A DNA stretch of 37,690 nucleotides from a virus, in the IMG/VR virus record IMGVR_UViG_3300024333_000012, positions 1 to 37,690 of that record; one strand, given 5' to 3'. Shown here piece after piece: positions 20,321-29,980 of the stretch. Made by a program: the position numbers and the translations under genes. Each line of letters starts with the position of its first letter. Position 1 is the first letter of the stretch. Under the pieces are notes generated by a model that was not told where the DNA came from, ran no database searches, and worked only from the letters and a program-made list of their open reading frames with translations.

Positions 20321-20686
20321 ATGTTTTATAATAATTTAATTTATTTTATCAATTTGTTAAATATAAGCCAGAGAGATTTCTGTCGTAAAGTAGTTATAAC
20401 TGAGGCGGCATTTTGGAAATGGAAGACTGGCAATACTCCCAATGCCAGTACCCTTAAAAAGATTTCAAAATATTTTTCCGATGAATTAAAATTGCCTTAT
20501 GAAATCTTTGAGGACGGGAAGGCTTTACTTACAAAACAGTTTTCGCAGATCGTTCCCAAATACCCAATCAAAGAAGAAGAAAAACCACAGGAGCCTTTGT
20601 CATTCGATGAAATAGGAAAAGCGATAATTAATATAAACGAGAATATTATTAAAATTCTAAAACATATTGAAGAAATAAAAAAATGA
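20321..20686 (+). CDS. Phage repressor, XRE/HTH-like
   Basis: The only regulator on the plus strand, divergent from the early operon. A 121-residue protein with an N-terminal helix-turn-helix (NISQRDFCRKVVITEAAFWK, WKTGNTPNASTLKKISKYF) in XRE/CI style and a C-terminal helical tail (FDEIGKAIININENIIKILK) that is probably a coiled-coil dimerisation region. No RecA-cleavage (S24) domain is present, so induction must work differently from lambda CI. AT-rich codon use differs from the early operon. It is followed 10 nt later by the integrase. Confidence 0.75.
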   Translation: MFYNNLIYFINLLNISQRDFCRKVVITEAAFWKWKTGNTPNASTLKKISKYFSDELKLPYEIFEDGKALLTKQFSQIVPKYPIKEEEKPQEPLSFDEIGKAIININENIIKILKHIEEIKK

Positions 20687-20696
20687 ATGCGATTGA

Positions 20697-21725
20697 ATGG
20701 CCTCCCTATCAAAACGCCGTCTGAAATCAGGCACGGGCTGGCGCATAGATTACAGAATCAATGGTAAGTTCTATTCTGAATATCTCCCGCCCGGAACGTC
20801 TCAGACCCTTGCCCGTCAAGTCCTCACTGAGTTCGATCAAAGACTAATCCAGTCCAGAATCAAAGGCATCCCGTTTGTCTCTCCATTAAAAGAACAGGCC
20901 GATCCGGTCACCGTGAATGATTTTAGAAAATGGTTCTTTGAGAATAAGACTTTAGCAATAAAAAAAGGCCGTTCTGTGGATGACCGGACTATTTACGCTT
21001 ATGATCACGCATTCAAGAAACTGATTTCGGCAGTGGGCGAAAGCGCAAAAATCGCACAGCTTGAAAACAGGATCGTTGATATTGAAAAAATGCTGGCAGG
21101 ATATTCACCTACCAGCCAGAGCATAATCATCCGGCATTTAAGGGCTGCGTTTAACATGGGAATTAAAAGAGGCCATATTAAACAAAACGTATTCAACATG
21201 ATTCCCATAACTACAGAGAGAAAAGACCCGGGATTTTGGACGATAGAGGAAAAAGACGCTGTTCAGGAACACCTAAAGGGAGAGGCGTTAAAGGGCTTTC
21301 TTTTGGCCCGTCATGCCGGACTCAGAAAGGTGGAAATTTGCCGGAATGTCTTATGGGAAGATATTTTCTGGGAGTCTGGGTACGGATTAATCAGGGAGGC
21401 CAAAACAGGAGAGAATCAAAGATTCATCATTTTTCCCGTGCTTGAGCGGGAACTGCGGCCATTAGCCGGCAAGGGATATGTCTGCGATATGAACTATACC
21501 AGCCTTGACCATTCCATTAAAAAAGCTAAAAAAAAGGCCGGTATCACAAAGCCCGGCGCGGTAAAGATTCTAAGACACAGCCTTGCCCATGAGCTTCTTG
21601 CCCAAGGTCAGGACATCAGATTTGTTCAGTTAGTACTTCGTCACGCCTCCATAATCACCACTCAAGTCTATACAAACTTTAGAACGGATGAAATAAGGAA
21701 TATTATGTTTGCAGTAAAGACTTAA
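20697..21725 (+). CDS. int: Tyrosine site-specific integrase
   Basis: A 342-residue recombinase that inserts phage DNA at a host tRNA gene. An N-terminal basic arm (MASLSKRRLKSGTGWRIDYR) and a SAM-like core-binding domain (about 75-170) precede the catalytic domain: Arg210 (HAGLRKVE), a beta-hairpin Lys near 236, Arg293 (ILRHSLAHELL), His316 (VLRHASI) and Tyr325 (TTQVYTNF). The first His of box II is replaced by Lys290. The start at 20697 has no strong ribosome site and lies 10 nt after the repressor, so it may be coupled. It points at attP. Confidence 0.88.
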   Translation: MASLSKRRLKSGTGWRIDYRINGKFYSEYLPPGTSQTLARQVLTEFDQRLIQSRIKGIPFVSPLKEQADPVTVNDFRKWFFENKTLAIKKGRSVDDRTIYAYDHAFKKLISAVGESAKIAQLENRIVDIEKMLAGYSPTSQSIIIRHLRAAFNMGIKRGHIKQNVFNMIPITTERKDPGFWTIEEKDAVQEHLKGEALKGFLLARHAGLRKVEICRNVLWEDIFWESGYGLIREAKTGENQRFIIFPVLERELRPLAGKGYVCDMNYTSLDHSIKKAKKKAGITKPGAVKILRHSLAHELLAQGQDIRFVQLVLRHASIITTQVYTNFRTDEIRNIMFAVKT

Positions 21726-21819
21726 AGTGCAAACAAAGATGCAAACAAATCTTTCAAAAAATGCCGTATTTTACCATATCTCATATAAACAGGCCAAACA
21801 AAACAAGTTTCTAAAAATA

Positions 21820-21848
21820 AAGCCCCTGCTTAATAAAAACAGGGGCTT
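21820..21848 (-). terminator. Rho-independent terminator (tRNA-derived)
   Basis: AAGCCCCTG and CAGGGGCTT form a 9-bp stem with an 11-nt loop. On the minus strand it is followed by TTATTTTT, a good U-tract. It sits just past the tRNA 3' half, so it is probably the host tRNA-Ala terminator carried in attP, and it could also stop late transcription from the tail fibre gene. On the plus strand it could end integrase transcripts, but less well. Confidence 0.6.
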
Positions 21849-21855
21849 GAATTTG

Positions 21856-21902
21856 TGGAGCTGAACGGGATCGAACCGTCGACCTCATGACTGCCAGTCA
21901 TG
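21856..21902 (-). other. attP: 3' half of a tRNA-Ala(GGC) gene
   Basis: Minus-strand bases 21902-21856 fold exactly as tRNA positions 27-73: anticodon stem CATGA/TCATG, loop CTGGCAG with anticodon GGC, variable AGGTC, T arm GACGG-TTCGATC-CCGTT, 3' acceptor strand CAGCTCC with discriminator A. U70 in the acceptor matches the G3-U70 identity pair of tRNA-Ala. The 5' half is absent; instead an AT-rich phage sequence begins. Phage genes flank both sides, so this is attP. Integration restores the host tRNA. Confidence 0.75.
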
Positions 21903-21958
21903 AATAATATCATTATTTTTAATAACTTATTATTTTCATGCAGACAATTACGCAATCA

Positions 21959-24900
21959 TCATTTCATTTTTATTTTCTTTGGATCAATATAAATTTTATC
22001 AATATACGCCTTGACGTTTGCAAATGTCTGCGTTTCGCTTGTCACGGGATACCTGGGCTGATTGTATTTTCGTATCCCGCGACAAAACGGATAAGTTGTT
22101 CCATCAAAACCCATTTCATAGCCCTCGAATCGTAAAGCGTCACATGATTCCTGAGAACTCGCTCCACCGGGCCAGGCAAATACTCTGGGAACAGAATGAG
22201 TATATCTCAGATTTCTCGCTTCCGTGCTGTCGAAATTGACATTAAAAAGCCAATATGAAATTGTGTCATGTTCATCATGCGCGAAACTATGAGAAATAAT
22301 ATCCCATCCGGCATCTTCTGTAACCTTTACAGAATCCCACTCGGTATCGCTATCAAGAGCAGTATAGTTAATCGCGCAGATTGGGTAAGTATCTTCTGCC
22401 TGGAAATCATCCCTGAAATTATAATAATTTCTAAAACTGTAATCATCTAAACTGAAAGCATATGAATTAAGAGGAGGTTCTTTTCCCTTCCAAATATCCA
22501 GCAAATCCTTCATTTTCAGGTTGACAAATCCAAGACTATCCAAGTAACTCATTATCCTGTGGTATCTGGTAGTTGACAGATCGCCAAGATAAACATTTGA
22601 AGCGTTATGGGTAGTATCGTCACCCTCTTTTAGATAATGGGCTGCCATAATAAACGGACGTGGCGGCCTGTAAAAATATGGATACAATCTAATGTTTTTA
22701 ATTTGTCCGGGGAATCTGGTTGTCCCGTCCGGCTTACCCCCGAACGTCACATATCCGCCCCAGGAAAATTCCGACACCATTTCATCATCATTTTCGTTGA
22801 CTTCCCATCCGTCAATATAAAGAGATATTTCCTGGGTATTTCCGTCAAAGCAAAGCCTGAATTCTTTTTTCTGACAAATGCTTGACCTTTCGAGAAATTT
22901 CGGCCAGACATCAAATCGTACAGTATCTTCGGTATTCATCAGATTTATAGATTTTTCATACGCCAGATACCGGACATCTATATCGTCCGCTGCAAGAGCA
23001 TCCGCTATTTCATCGGAATAATTATACGACGCATTACTCAGGGAAACCCTGAGAATGTCTGCGCCCTGATCCCATACCACCAAACTGTCATCTCTTATAT
23101 AAAAATAGGCCGGGGTGTCTACGACTCCCGTATATCTAATTCCCATTGCCGCAACATCCCTGATCCAAGGGGCCATTTTTTCGACATTATATCCCAAAGA
23201 ATCTGTTCCGTAATCATTCCCATATCCATATCTAAAGAAAACATTTCCCCTGAATCTCATATTATAATCAGAAGTCGATTCGTTCCTGAACGTATTCAAA
23301 TCAATGTACATTCCATTTGTTCTTGTTGAACTATTGGATGTCCCGGAACCAATTTGAAGCACCCTGAATGTACCGACTGAATCATAAAGGTCTATATTGG
23401 GAATCACGTCAAATGCTATCGTACCGATCTTATCAGGGAAATAATCCCAAAACGGAACCTTTACAATACCATTCGTTCCAGCCATCCATGCTGAAAAACT
23501 GGTCGATGCGGTAAATCCAGCATTCGCCAATTCCACACTGTCCAGGCATGACAAATTGAGCGGCAAATTTTTTGCTGTTATATAATCTTCCGCCCGGATG
23601 TTTTTTTCAAAATAGTTTTTCCCTCCCTTGCTGTTAATGCTGTAATCAGTCGCATCCCCATGAATGAATACAGGGCTTCCGCGTTTGCTGTTCTGCACTG
23701 ATGCCAATGTTGACGGAAGGTCCGCTATGACAATATTATCAATTTTGAAATCCGTGTTATAGGTGGAACCAATGGTAATATATGATATACTGTCATGGTT
23801 CGCCAGAGCTGAGAGATTTCCCGAATAGGCCAGGGTGCTGTCAATATACCATTCCACTGTTTCATCATAAACATAGAAATCGTGATGCGTCCACGTAGAA
23901 TCACCCGCCGGGAGATGATAAGTCCTGCGCGCCTGATAATATGTAGTTTCGTTCTGCTTGACTCCGTATTCAAAATAGGAAATCCTGTTCTGGCAGACAT
24001 ATCCCCTGGGTGATGAAGAAGGAATATATCCCTGAAGATTAACAAAGAAAATTTCCTGGTCTGTTATTAATTTAGAATCAAAACTCAATTTATAATAATT
24101 GTCTTTCATCCCTTTGTTAATATAGAATACAGGCGATTTCGCGGGAGTAAGGGTTCCTTCAACAAACATAATACTGTCATGCGTTGCATTTTCATAAATA
24201 ATGTCCAGTGAGCCCGCATAGGCTTTTATCCCCTTGTATTCCCCGGCATTGAAATTATTACTGAAACTGCATATACTTCCCTCGCCTATCTGATACCCGT
24301 CACCTTCGAGTCCATTATTAAAATATGCTCTGTCTTTATTATAGATATTTTCCCCGTTCAATGCCGTCAAGGTATCAGTTCTGGTGTCTTTGGAATAGGA
24401 CACATCCGAAAGAAGACCAGATTTTGTGGCAAAACCGGTATTTCCATTGATTCTTAAATCATATAAATAATTTGTGCTATACAGAGTAATCCTGACCTTT
24501 CCGGTCGTCAATGTCTGGGTGGCATCTTTTCTTCTTGCTTCGCCCATATAATAGAAATTACTGTCATTGTCTGTTGACCACAAACTCAAAATCATGTCAT
24601 GGTTATTCACTGTGAGTTTAAAATAATACCATTCGTTTGTTGATGTCTTTATTGCAGTCTGGGTATTCCCCCCGCCCGTGCTGTCTGCTATCTGCAAATA
24701 CGTCTCATATACTTTGGCATTGGTTCCGCCTGAACCGTATTCCGGATAAATAAGCAAAATATTTGCACCCGAAACATTTTTCACAAAACCCGATATATCT
24801 GTTGGCAAATATGTCCCGGTGATGTCAAAAGTATAGTTCCCGCCAGTTGCCCGGAGCGCACGTCTGGTGTTTCCTTGGAAAGTAACTTCTGGTATGGTAT

Positions 24901-25852
24901 AGGTTCCGCTTACTGTTGTCATTCCGGTTATTAAACTGTCATCAAAAGCATCCGTAAAGGAAAGAGATGTTGCATTTAGCAACGCCCTTCCGTTTCCAAA
25001 GTTCTGATGCGTCAAATCTGGATCGAGTACTTGCGGTTTGTCATCACCATCCGTGTCCGTCACATCCCGAAAATCATCCAAGTCTATAGTCAGCCACCTA
25101 TTAAGAAAATCCACTAATGGACCACTAACATCTTCCTGATTTCCTCCTGTGTTTTGCTGTGCCAAAATAAAAATATCAGGATCACCTATGGTTGCAGAAA
25201 TATTGTAAGTTGTATAATAAACAGTAAGCGAACTTCCATTATTATCAATTTCCGACATCTTGATATATGCGGTTGTTGCAGTGCTATTATTCAAATCAAT
25301 ATTTTTTGCCCCGGAGGTCGCATCAACAAGATATTCATATTTGTTTGTAACAGGATTATAAAGAAGCAATTTGCCAGTCCATGACAGTCTAATGTTATTT
25401 GCCCCGCCATAATCTTCAGTAATGGAAGCATTCGTCACGGTATTTGTCATAAGCAAAAGCTGATCCCTGAACACCGCAGACCTGACATCGCTTTCAAGAC
25501 CCGCATAATTTATATACCCGTCAGCATCTGAATCCGCTATTCTTCGCCATGCCGTCACATATTCAATGGAATCCTTTACTAAAAGTGTAACATTCTGACC
25601 GCCCAATCTCAAAAGAGACATCCTGAGGCTGTCGAATGTCGTGACTTCGCATGAGTCCCTTATTGCAGTGATCATGTCATTCCAATGAAATTTTCTTGTA
25701 TATTTTGTTGCTCCGGATTTACAAGTCACTGGAAATTGAATTGAATCGACTCCCGTCGGAGAAGTTAATTCGACAAGTTCGCTAATCCTTACCTGCCCCC
25801 AAAGAGGCAAGGCAAAAATACAGATTAAAAAAACAGCAGATAATTTTTTCAT
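21959..25852 (-). CDS. Tail fibre with signal peptide and C-terminal polysaccharide deacetylase
   Basis: A 1297-residue protein; the ATG at 25852 has AGGAG 6 nt upstream. Residues 1-20 look like a Sec signal (MMKKLSAVFLICIFALPLWG), followed by RISELVELTSPTGVDSIQFP, a tail-fibre N-terminal pattern. Long repetitive beta-rich middle parts look like LamG/concanavalin modules (YVTFGGKPDGTTRFPGQIKN). The last about 240 residues are a CE4 deacetylase: FSLDDYS, SHSFAHDEH (metal His pair at about 1188/1192) and VFAWPGG. It lies at the end of the late operon and probably binds and trims surface glycans. Confidence 0.75.
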   Translation of the reverse strand: MKKLSAVFLICIFALPLWGQVRISELVELTSPTGVDSIQFPVTCKSGATKYTRKFHWNDMITAIRDSCEVTTFDSLRMSLLRLGGQNVTLLVKDSIEYVTAWRRIADSDADGYINYAGLESDVRSAVFRDQLLLMTNTVTNASITEDYGGANNIRLSWTGKLLLYNPVTNKYEYLVDATSGAKNIDLNNSTATTAYIKMSEIDNNGSSLTVYYTTYNISATIGDPDIFILAQQNTGGNQEDVSGPLVDFLNRWLTIDLDDFRDVTDTDGDDKPQVLDPDLTHQNFGNGRALLNATSLSFTDAFDDSLITGMTTVSGTYTIPEVTFQGNTRRALRATGGNYTFDITGTYLPTDISGFVKNVSGANILLIYPEYGSGGTNAKVYETYLQIADSTGGGNTQTAIKTSTNEWYYFKLTVNNHDMILSLWSTDNDSNFYYMGEARRKDATQTLTTGKVRITLYSTNYLYDLRINGNTGFATKSGLLSDVSYSKDTRTDTLTALNGENIYNKDRAYFNNGLEGDGYQIGEGSICSFSNNFNAGEYKGIKAYAGSLDIIYENATHDSIMFVEGTLTPAKSPVFYINKGMKDNYYKLSFDSKLITDQEIFFVNLQGYIPSSSPRGYVCQNRISYFEYGVKQNETTYYQARRTYHLPAGDSTWTHHDFYVYDETVEWYIDSTLAYSGNLSALANHDSISYITIGSTYNTDFKIDNIVIADLPSTLASVQNSKRGSPVFIHGDATDYSINSKGGKNYFEKNIRAEDYITAKNLPLNLSCLDSVELANAGFTASTSFSAWMAGTNGIVKVPFWDYFPDKIGTIAFDVIPNIDLYDSVGTFRVLQIGSGTSNSSTRTNGMYIDLNTFRNESTSDYNMRFRGNVFFRYGYGNDYGTDSLGYNVEKMAPWIRDVAAMGIRYTGVVDTPAYFYIRDDSLVVWDQGADILRVSLSNASYNYSDEIADALAADDIDVRYLAYEKSINLMNTEDTVRFDVWPKFLERSSICQKKEFRLCFDGNTQEISLYIDGWEVNENDDEMVSEFSWGGYVTFGGKPDGTTRFPGQIKNIRLYPYFYRPPRPFIMAAHYLKEGDDTTHNASNVYLGDLSTTRYHRIMSYLDSLGFVNLKMKDLLDIWKGKEPPLNSYAFSLDDYSFRNYYNFRDDFQAEDTYPICAINYTALDSDTEWDSVKVTEDAGWDIISHSFAHDEHDTISYWLFNVNFDSTEARNLRYTHSVPRVFAWPGGASSQESCDALRFEGYEMGFDGTTYPFCRGIRKYNQPRYPVTSETQTFANVKAYIDKIYIDPKKIKMK

Positions 25853-25861
25853 CACAAACTC

Positions 25862-26356
25862 CTATCTTGTTCTTAGGTCTTCATCGGTTTCCGTTGTTAT
25901 TGTTATATCCTCCTCGGTTGACAATGTACCAAATGAGGAAAATGCCAGGTCTATTAATTTTGTACTTTCAAATTTGCATATTAAGGCATCTCGGTATTCA
26001 ACTGTTTCCACGTAAAATGGAATCAATTCTGTAAATTTAAAGGGACACACTGTGCCGGACTCATCCTTAAATGGGTCTGAATCTCTGTGCCGATATAGTG
26101 TCACCGTATCATATAAGGCCGTGTTTAAAAGATCATACGTAACATCCGGTGCAGCGAATTTGTATAGATAAAGTTGAATTTCGTAAATCCAATGATAACC
26201 TCTCGAAACATAAACCCTATCTCCAGATATTGGATTTTGATGTCTTATGTTCAATGAAAAATCCGGTTCATCCTTTAGAACTTTTCCGTAATCAAGATTT
26301 ATTGACACGTCCGCTGACGTGATTATTTTGGGTCTGCCAGTTCCGAATATCGCCAT
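25862..26356 (-). CDS. Tail protein, baseplate/fibre-adapter-like
   Basis: A 164-residue protein starting immediately after the stop of the upstream tail gene. It is beta-rich (YGKVLKDEPDFSLNIRHQNP, YHWIYEIQLYLYKFAAPDVT) with no recognised motif. Position between a baseplate-like protein and the fibre suggests a distal tail part or fibre attachment factor. Function inferred from gene order only. Confidence 0.5.
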   Translation of the reverse strand: MAIFGTGRPKIITSADVSINLDYGKVLKDEPDFSLNIRHQNPISGDRVYVSRGYHWIYEIQLYLYKFAAPDVTYDLLNTALYDTVTLYRHRDSDPFKDESGTVCPFKFTELIPFYVETVEYRDALICKFESTKLIDLAFSSFGTLSTEEDITITTETDEDLRTR

Positions 26357-27616
26357 TTATGCCGCCGCACAATATATTGCTTCAATATCCGTTGTTTCGT
26401 TTTCCCAATCTTTGACCATTTTATTTATCTGATAATAGCCCGAATCATAAAGGACTGTCTTATTCAAAACATAGTCCACACCGGAACAATGGAATTTATG
26501 GTTGATCATGTTCTTGACATCCCCGCGATAGACGATATAAGCCGCCCCTGCTATTGTGTAAAGATTTCCAGGAACACCCCCGCGTATCGCCCAGCAAATT
26601 CTTTTATAATCCCCACCGGAATAATTATAAATGTTCGATGCGATATTTTCAACTAACTCCATGCCCCAATATCCCGCAGCCAGGATAAACCGCTTTTCAA
26701 ATTTTGAGGATTCAAGATTGGTGGGAGTGCCGTAATTAAGCGGATAAAAAGCCCCCTGTGTCTCGGTCGGTTCAAATCTTGCATATTGCAATTTGGCCCA
26801 GCGATACTCTTTTACGTGATCCAATATTGTTGGAATCTGAGTATTTGCCGCGTCATAATATCCAAGTCCTTCAATGATGTATGAATTTTCATTCACAATG
26901 ATCAGCCTTGAAGCCATTACATGGATAATTTCTTTTATCACCTCCGTCAAATCAATTAGGTGATCTGCGGAATTATCATAAAACGTATTCAATACTGCAT
27001 ATATATCTTCAAAATTACAATCATTTAAATCCTCATCCCTAAAAGTCCAATCGTGATAGTACGTTCCAATTGTGGCCGGATAAATCTTTTTCATTATGTC
27101 ATCAATTATATCAACCAGTTTTCTTTTATTGGTAAGGTCCGCATAAGACAAAGGATTTGTAGCAACATCATCACCATCATATAGGGCCGTATTTTTGAGT
27201 TCATCTATAGAGGAAGCCGCCGAAAAGGTCAAAAGTTTTGTCCCCATGTGATATCGGACGTCATCCTCAAGAGCTTTGCCTGAAAACTCAATGGAACCGT
27301 TTAATTTTATTTGTACTGTAAACTGTTTTGTTGTTGCATTGGCTATTGATGTTGTCGCGAAAAGAAAACCGTGCAAATAATCGCTTGTGTCTGCAATGGA
27401 CATTTTCATTTCACCCGGCATAAGACTGAGATCGTTCATGTCGAAATCCCAGGTTGTCTTCCCGTGATCTGTAATGACAAGCCCTTGATCTGCCGCATCA
27501 ATTGAAGCGTTTGAACCTTCAAGTGCAGTAGAGAGAGTCAAAACAAGTTGCCAAGTATCGCCGGTTCCGAGCGTCTCTTCTGCAAAAGTGATTGTTGTAG
27601 TATATGGATTTGCCAT
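26357..27616 (-). CDS. Distal tail / baseplate hub-like protein
   Basis: A 419-residue protein. The N-terminal part (TITFAEETLGTGDTWQLVLT, FKVQIKLNGSIEFSG-like) is beta-rich, the middle (DWTFRDEDLNDCNFEDIYAV, VIKEIIHVMASRLIIVNENS) helical. It follows the tape-measure gene with a TAATG overlap, as distal tail proteins do, and precedes smaller tail genes. No exact family is recognised; hub or Dit-like is the best guess. Confidence 0.5.
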   Translation of the reverse strand: MANPYTTTITFAEETLGTGDTWQLVLTLSTALEGSNASIDAADQGLVITDHGKTTWDFDMNDLSLMPGEMKMSIADTSDYLHGFLFATTSIANATTKQFTVQIKLNGSIEFSGKALEDDVRYHMGTKLLTFSAASSIDELKNTALYDGDDVATNPLSYADLTNKRKLVDIIDDIMKKIYPATIGTYYHDWTFRDEDLNDCNFEDIYAVLNTFYDNSADHLIDLTEVIKEIIHVMASRLIIVNENSYIIEGLGYYDAANTQIPTILDHVKEYRWAKLQYARFEPTETQGAFYPLNYGTPTNLESSKFEKRFILAAGYWGMELVENIASNIYNYSGGDYKRICWAIRGGVPGNLYTIAGAAYIVYRGDVKNMINHKFHCSGVDYVLNKTVLYDSGYYQINKMVKDWENETTDIEAIYCAAA

Positions 27617-29778
27617 TATCTGAGTCTGCTCGTGATTCTTTGCTCTTTTTCTACTACAAGTTGAATATCCCTTCCCGACATTGCCCCCGCAGAGATTTCC
27701 AACTTATTCACCCTCGTTCCCATCATTGCCAGAGTCAACGTCTGGGCTTTTGTCGCATTTAGAATATCTTTTAAAAGTGCAGATTCATTTCCGGGCTTAC
27801 CGGCAGGAGTGACTTTCACCCGCTCCCCTGATTCAACCATAAGAGGAAAAGAGTCGTGGTTAAATCCCATCGGTACGGTGAACTCCCCACCGCTGGCCAT
27901 CTTGACCATACCCCTTGAAGTTCCCATAAACTCGCCGCCGGAGTGACTTTTCCAACCAAACAATTTTCCAATGGATGTTCCCAATCCGGTAGAAAGCCAA
28001 TCACCAATGGCCATGACTGCCCGGAGTGCCGCATATTGTGAAATCATGTTCAATATTGCTTGTTCAAAGGCGTTCGCCATTGTCTTTAATCCGCGCAAAA
28101 AATCATTGGAGGTACGATCAATGTTATCTTGGGAGTATATAGCCCATTTTTCCCACATTGCAGAAAAACCCTCTTCAAAAGCATCCATCGCAGCTGAAGC
28201 CACAGATGATGTTGAAAGAATATTCGCTTTCATGGATTCAGACCATGCATTAAAATCTTCTTTTTTCTCCTCTTTTCCTGTGGGTTTCTCCGGCCCGACA
28301 AAAGATTCCTTTAAAAATCTTTCCAGATCGGCAGCCTTCTCCCGGTCAACCTCCCATCCCGCCCTTGCCATTTTCCCATTTTCCTTGCCGCTTCTCATGG
28401 ACTGCTCCATCAGTCCGACCCATTCCCGCAAATTTGCTAAATCCTCGTCTTTCAAATTTGCCAGTTCCGGTATTTTCATTGTCGCGCCAATTAAGGCCGC
28501 ATCCGCGAGAAGTTGATTGTATTCGTACTGCCTTCTGATGGCTCTGTTTATTTCGTCTTCGGTCAATTCTTTTTTGTTTGTAGACGTTCCGCTGCTTTTT
28601 TCTATGTCCTTGAAATCCTCGGCTAAACTTTTTGCCTGTATATGAACTTCCCTCAAGGCATTGCCGTATCCAACCGCGCTAACATCTCCATTTTTAAACA
28701 TGACAGCAAGAGCCTTGAGATGTTCTTTTAGGGGGATTTTTGTCACTTCCTTTGCGGCTCCGGGCAGATTTGAAACTCCAGTAATAAATTTTGACAACAA
28801 ATCAATCAACCCGCTGTCAGCTATGGCAGTTTTTAATCCCATGAAAGAAATAGCCAGGCGAGCATTGGCCTCTTTATATCTGTTGATTTTTTCTTCGTCA
28901 ATTTGGACACCCAAATTTTTCAATTCATCGGATGCCCTTTTTATCCCGTCTCTTCCAACATCCATAATTTCAGCAACATCCAACCACGACCTTCCGAGAA
29001 GTTTTTTTGCATTTATCGCCCGTTTTGTCTCATCTGTTTCATTTTTCAGGGAATCCAGAACATCAAGAAAAATCTCTTGTCCGTCTCGCGTATTTCCATT
29101 GTTGTCTTTAATTTGGATTCCCATACTTTTAAAAGCCCGCTCCGCCTCTTTGCTTCCCTGTGCGGCAGCATCAAGATTTCCGTAAAGAATGGAAATTGCA
29201 CCGGAAAGATTATCCGCAGATTTGCCCTCTTGTTGCATAAGATAATCAAGGGCTTGAGTGATTTCTTTTGTAAGCCCCAGGGCTTTCGAAAGGTCCGTTA
29301 TCCGGTCATAATATTGCACAACCGAATCCATTGCTTTTTTTGCAGCAAGGCCGAGAGCAGCAAATGCGGCTGCTCCAATCATCACCGGACCGCCGGCCCC
29401 CAAAATATGCGCCAATCCCCCAAGTCCGGGAATATTTTGGAGATTCCCAATCCCACCCATGCTTTTCCCCAGGCTTTTAAGCTGACTTTCCACTGCCGCA
29501 ATTTTATTTTTTGTGTCTAAAAGGCTTTTAGAAGAAACATTGAGTTCAAGTTTTCTCTTGAATTGCGCTTCGAGTTTTTTGTGATAGGCTTCCAACTCCC
29601 TGAGCTTCATCTTCCCGGTGTAAGTGTCAAACGTAAGGCGGGTGTTCTTAAAAACATTCTCTGTTTCGTGCGCCCTCTTTTTGGCATCGGAAACCAATTT
29701 TCTTAGATCGGCCTCCATTTTGTCCTGGCGGGCCTTTATCTCGACATAGATTTCGCCGATTTTCTCGTCATTTGCCAC
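27616..29778 (-). CDS. Tail tape-measure protein
   Basis: A 720-residue, mostly helical protein that sets tail length and travels inside the tube. It starts MANDEKIGEIYVEIKARQDK, has a coiled coil to about residue 115, a Gly/Ala-rich hydrophobic segment (GAGGPVMIGAAAFAALGLAA) near 127-147 and another helical block, with a C-terminal Gly-rich membrane-like segment (ALRAVMAIGDWLSTGLGTSI). By the usual 1.5 Angstrom per residue this gives a tail of about 100 nm. It follows the chaperone genes and overlaps them by 11 nt. Confidence 0.85.
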   Translation of the reverse strand: MANDEKIGEIYVEIKARQDKMEADLRKLVSDAKKRAHETENVFKNTRLTFDTYTGKMKLRELEAYHKKLEAQFKRKLELNVSSKSLLDTKNKIAAVESQLKSLGKSMGGIGNLQNIPGLGGLAHILGAGGPVMIGAAAFAALGLAAKKAMDSVVQYYDRITDLSKALGLTKEITQALDYLMQQEGKSADNLSGAISILYGNLDAAAQGSKEAERAFKSMGIQIKDNNGNTRDGQEIFLDVLDSLKNETDETKRAINAKKLLGRSWLDVAEIMDVGRDGIKRASDELKNLGVQIDEEKINRYKEANARLAISFMGLKTAIADSGLIDLLSKFITGVSNLPGAAKEVTKIPLKEHLKALAVMFKNGDVSAVGYGNALREVHIQAKSLAEDFKDIEKSSGTSTNKKELTEDEINRAIRRQYEYNQLLADAALIGATMKIPELANLKDEDLANLREWVGLMEQSMRSGKENGKMARAGWEVDREKAADLERFLKESFVGPEKPTGKEEKKEDFNAWSESMKANILSTSSVASAAMDAFEEGFSAMWEKWAIYSQDNIDRTSNDFLRGLKTMANAFEQAILNMISQYAALRAVMAIGDWLSTGLGTSIGKLFGWKSHSGGEFMGTSRGMVKMASGGEFTVPMGFNHDSFPLMVESGERVKVTPAGKPGNESALLKDILNATKAQTLTLAMMGTRVNKLEISAGAMSGRDIQLVVEKEQRITSRLR

Positions 29779-29980
29779 GCTTCGGGAACCTTCCTTCTTT
29801 TACCAGTCTCTTATATTCCTCTAATGCCTGTTCCTGTTTTTCGTCATCGGTCTGCATTTCGAATTCGCCCTGCCTTAAAAGATTTCCCATATTCATCGCC
29901 TGAGATAAAAGCCGTCTGTAAAAAGTGATGGGTAAATCCTCGACATCATCAAACTCCTTCCTGAAAAAATATGAAATCAA
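29768..29980 (-). CDS. Tail assembly chaperone T-domain (translational frameshift product)
   Basis: The open frame runs from the slip site (30025) to 29768 with no stop: GRDAARALISYFFRKEF, LPITFYRRLLSQAMNMGNLL, then EEYKRLVKEGRFPKRG. In siphophages the tape-measure chaperone is made in two forms, the longer by ribosomal frameshifting; this is the extension. A TTG at 29980 is the only start inside the unframeshifted region and overlaps the upstream TGA, so a stand-alone protein is less likely. Confidence 0.6.
   Translation of the reverse strand: MISYFFRKEFDDVEDLPITFYRRLLSQAMNMGNLLRQGEFEMQTDDEKQEQALEEYKRLVKEGRFPKRGK

Noticed and set aside
21856-21902. A functional phage tRNA
   Set aside because: Only positions 27-73 exist; the D arm and 5' acceptor strand are missing, so it can only be an attachment site.
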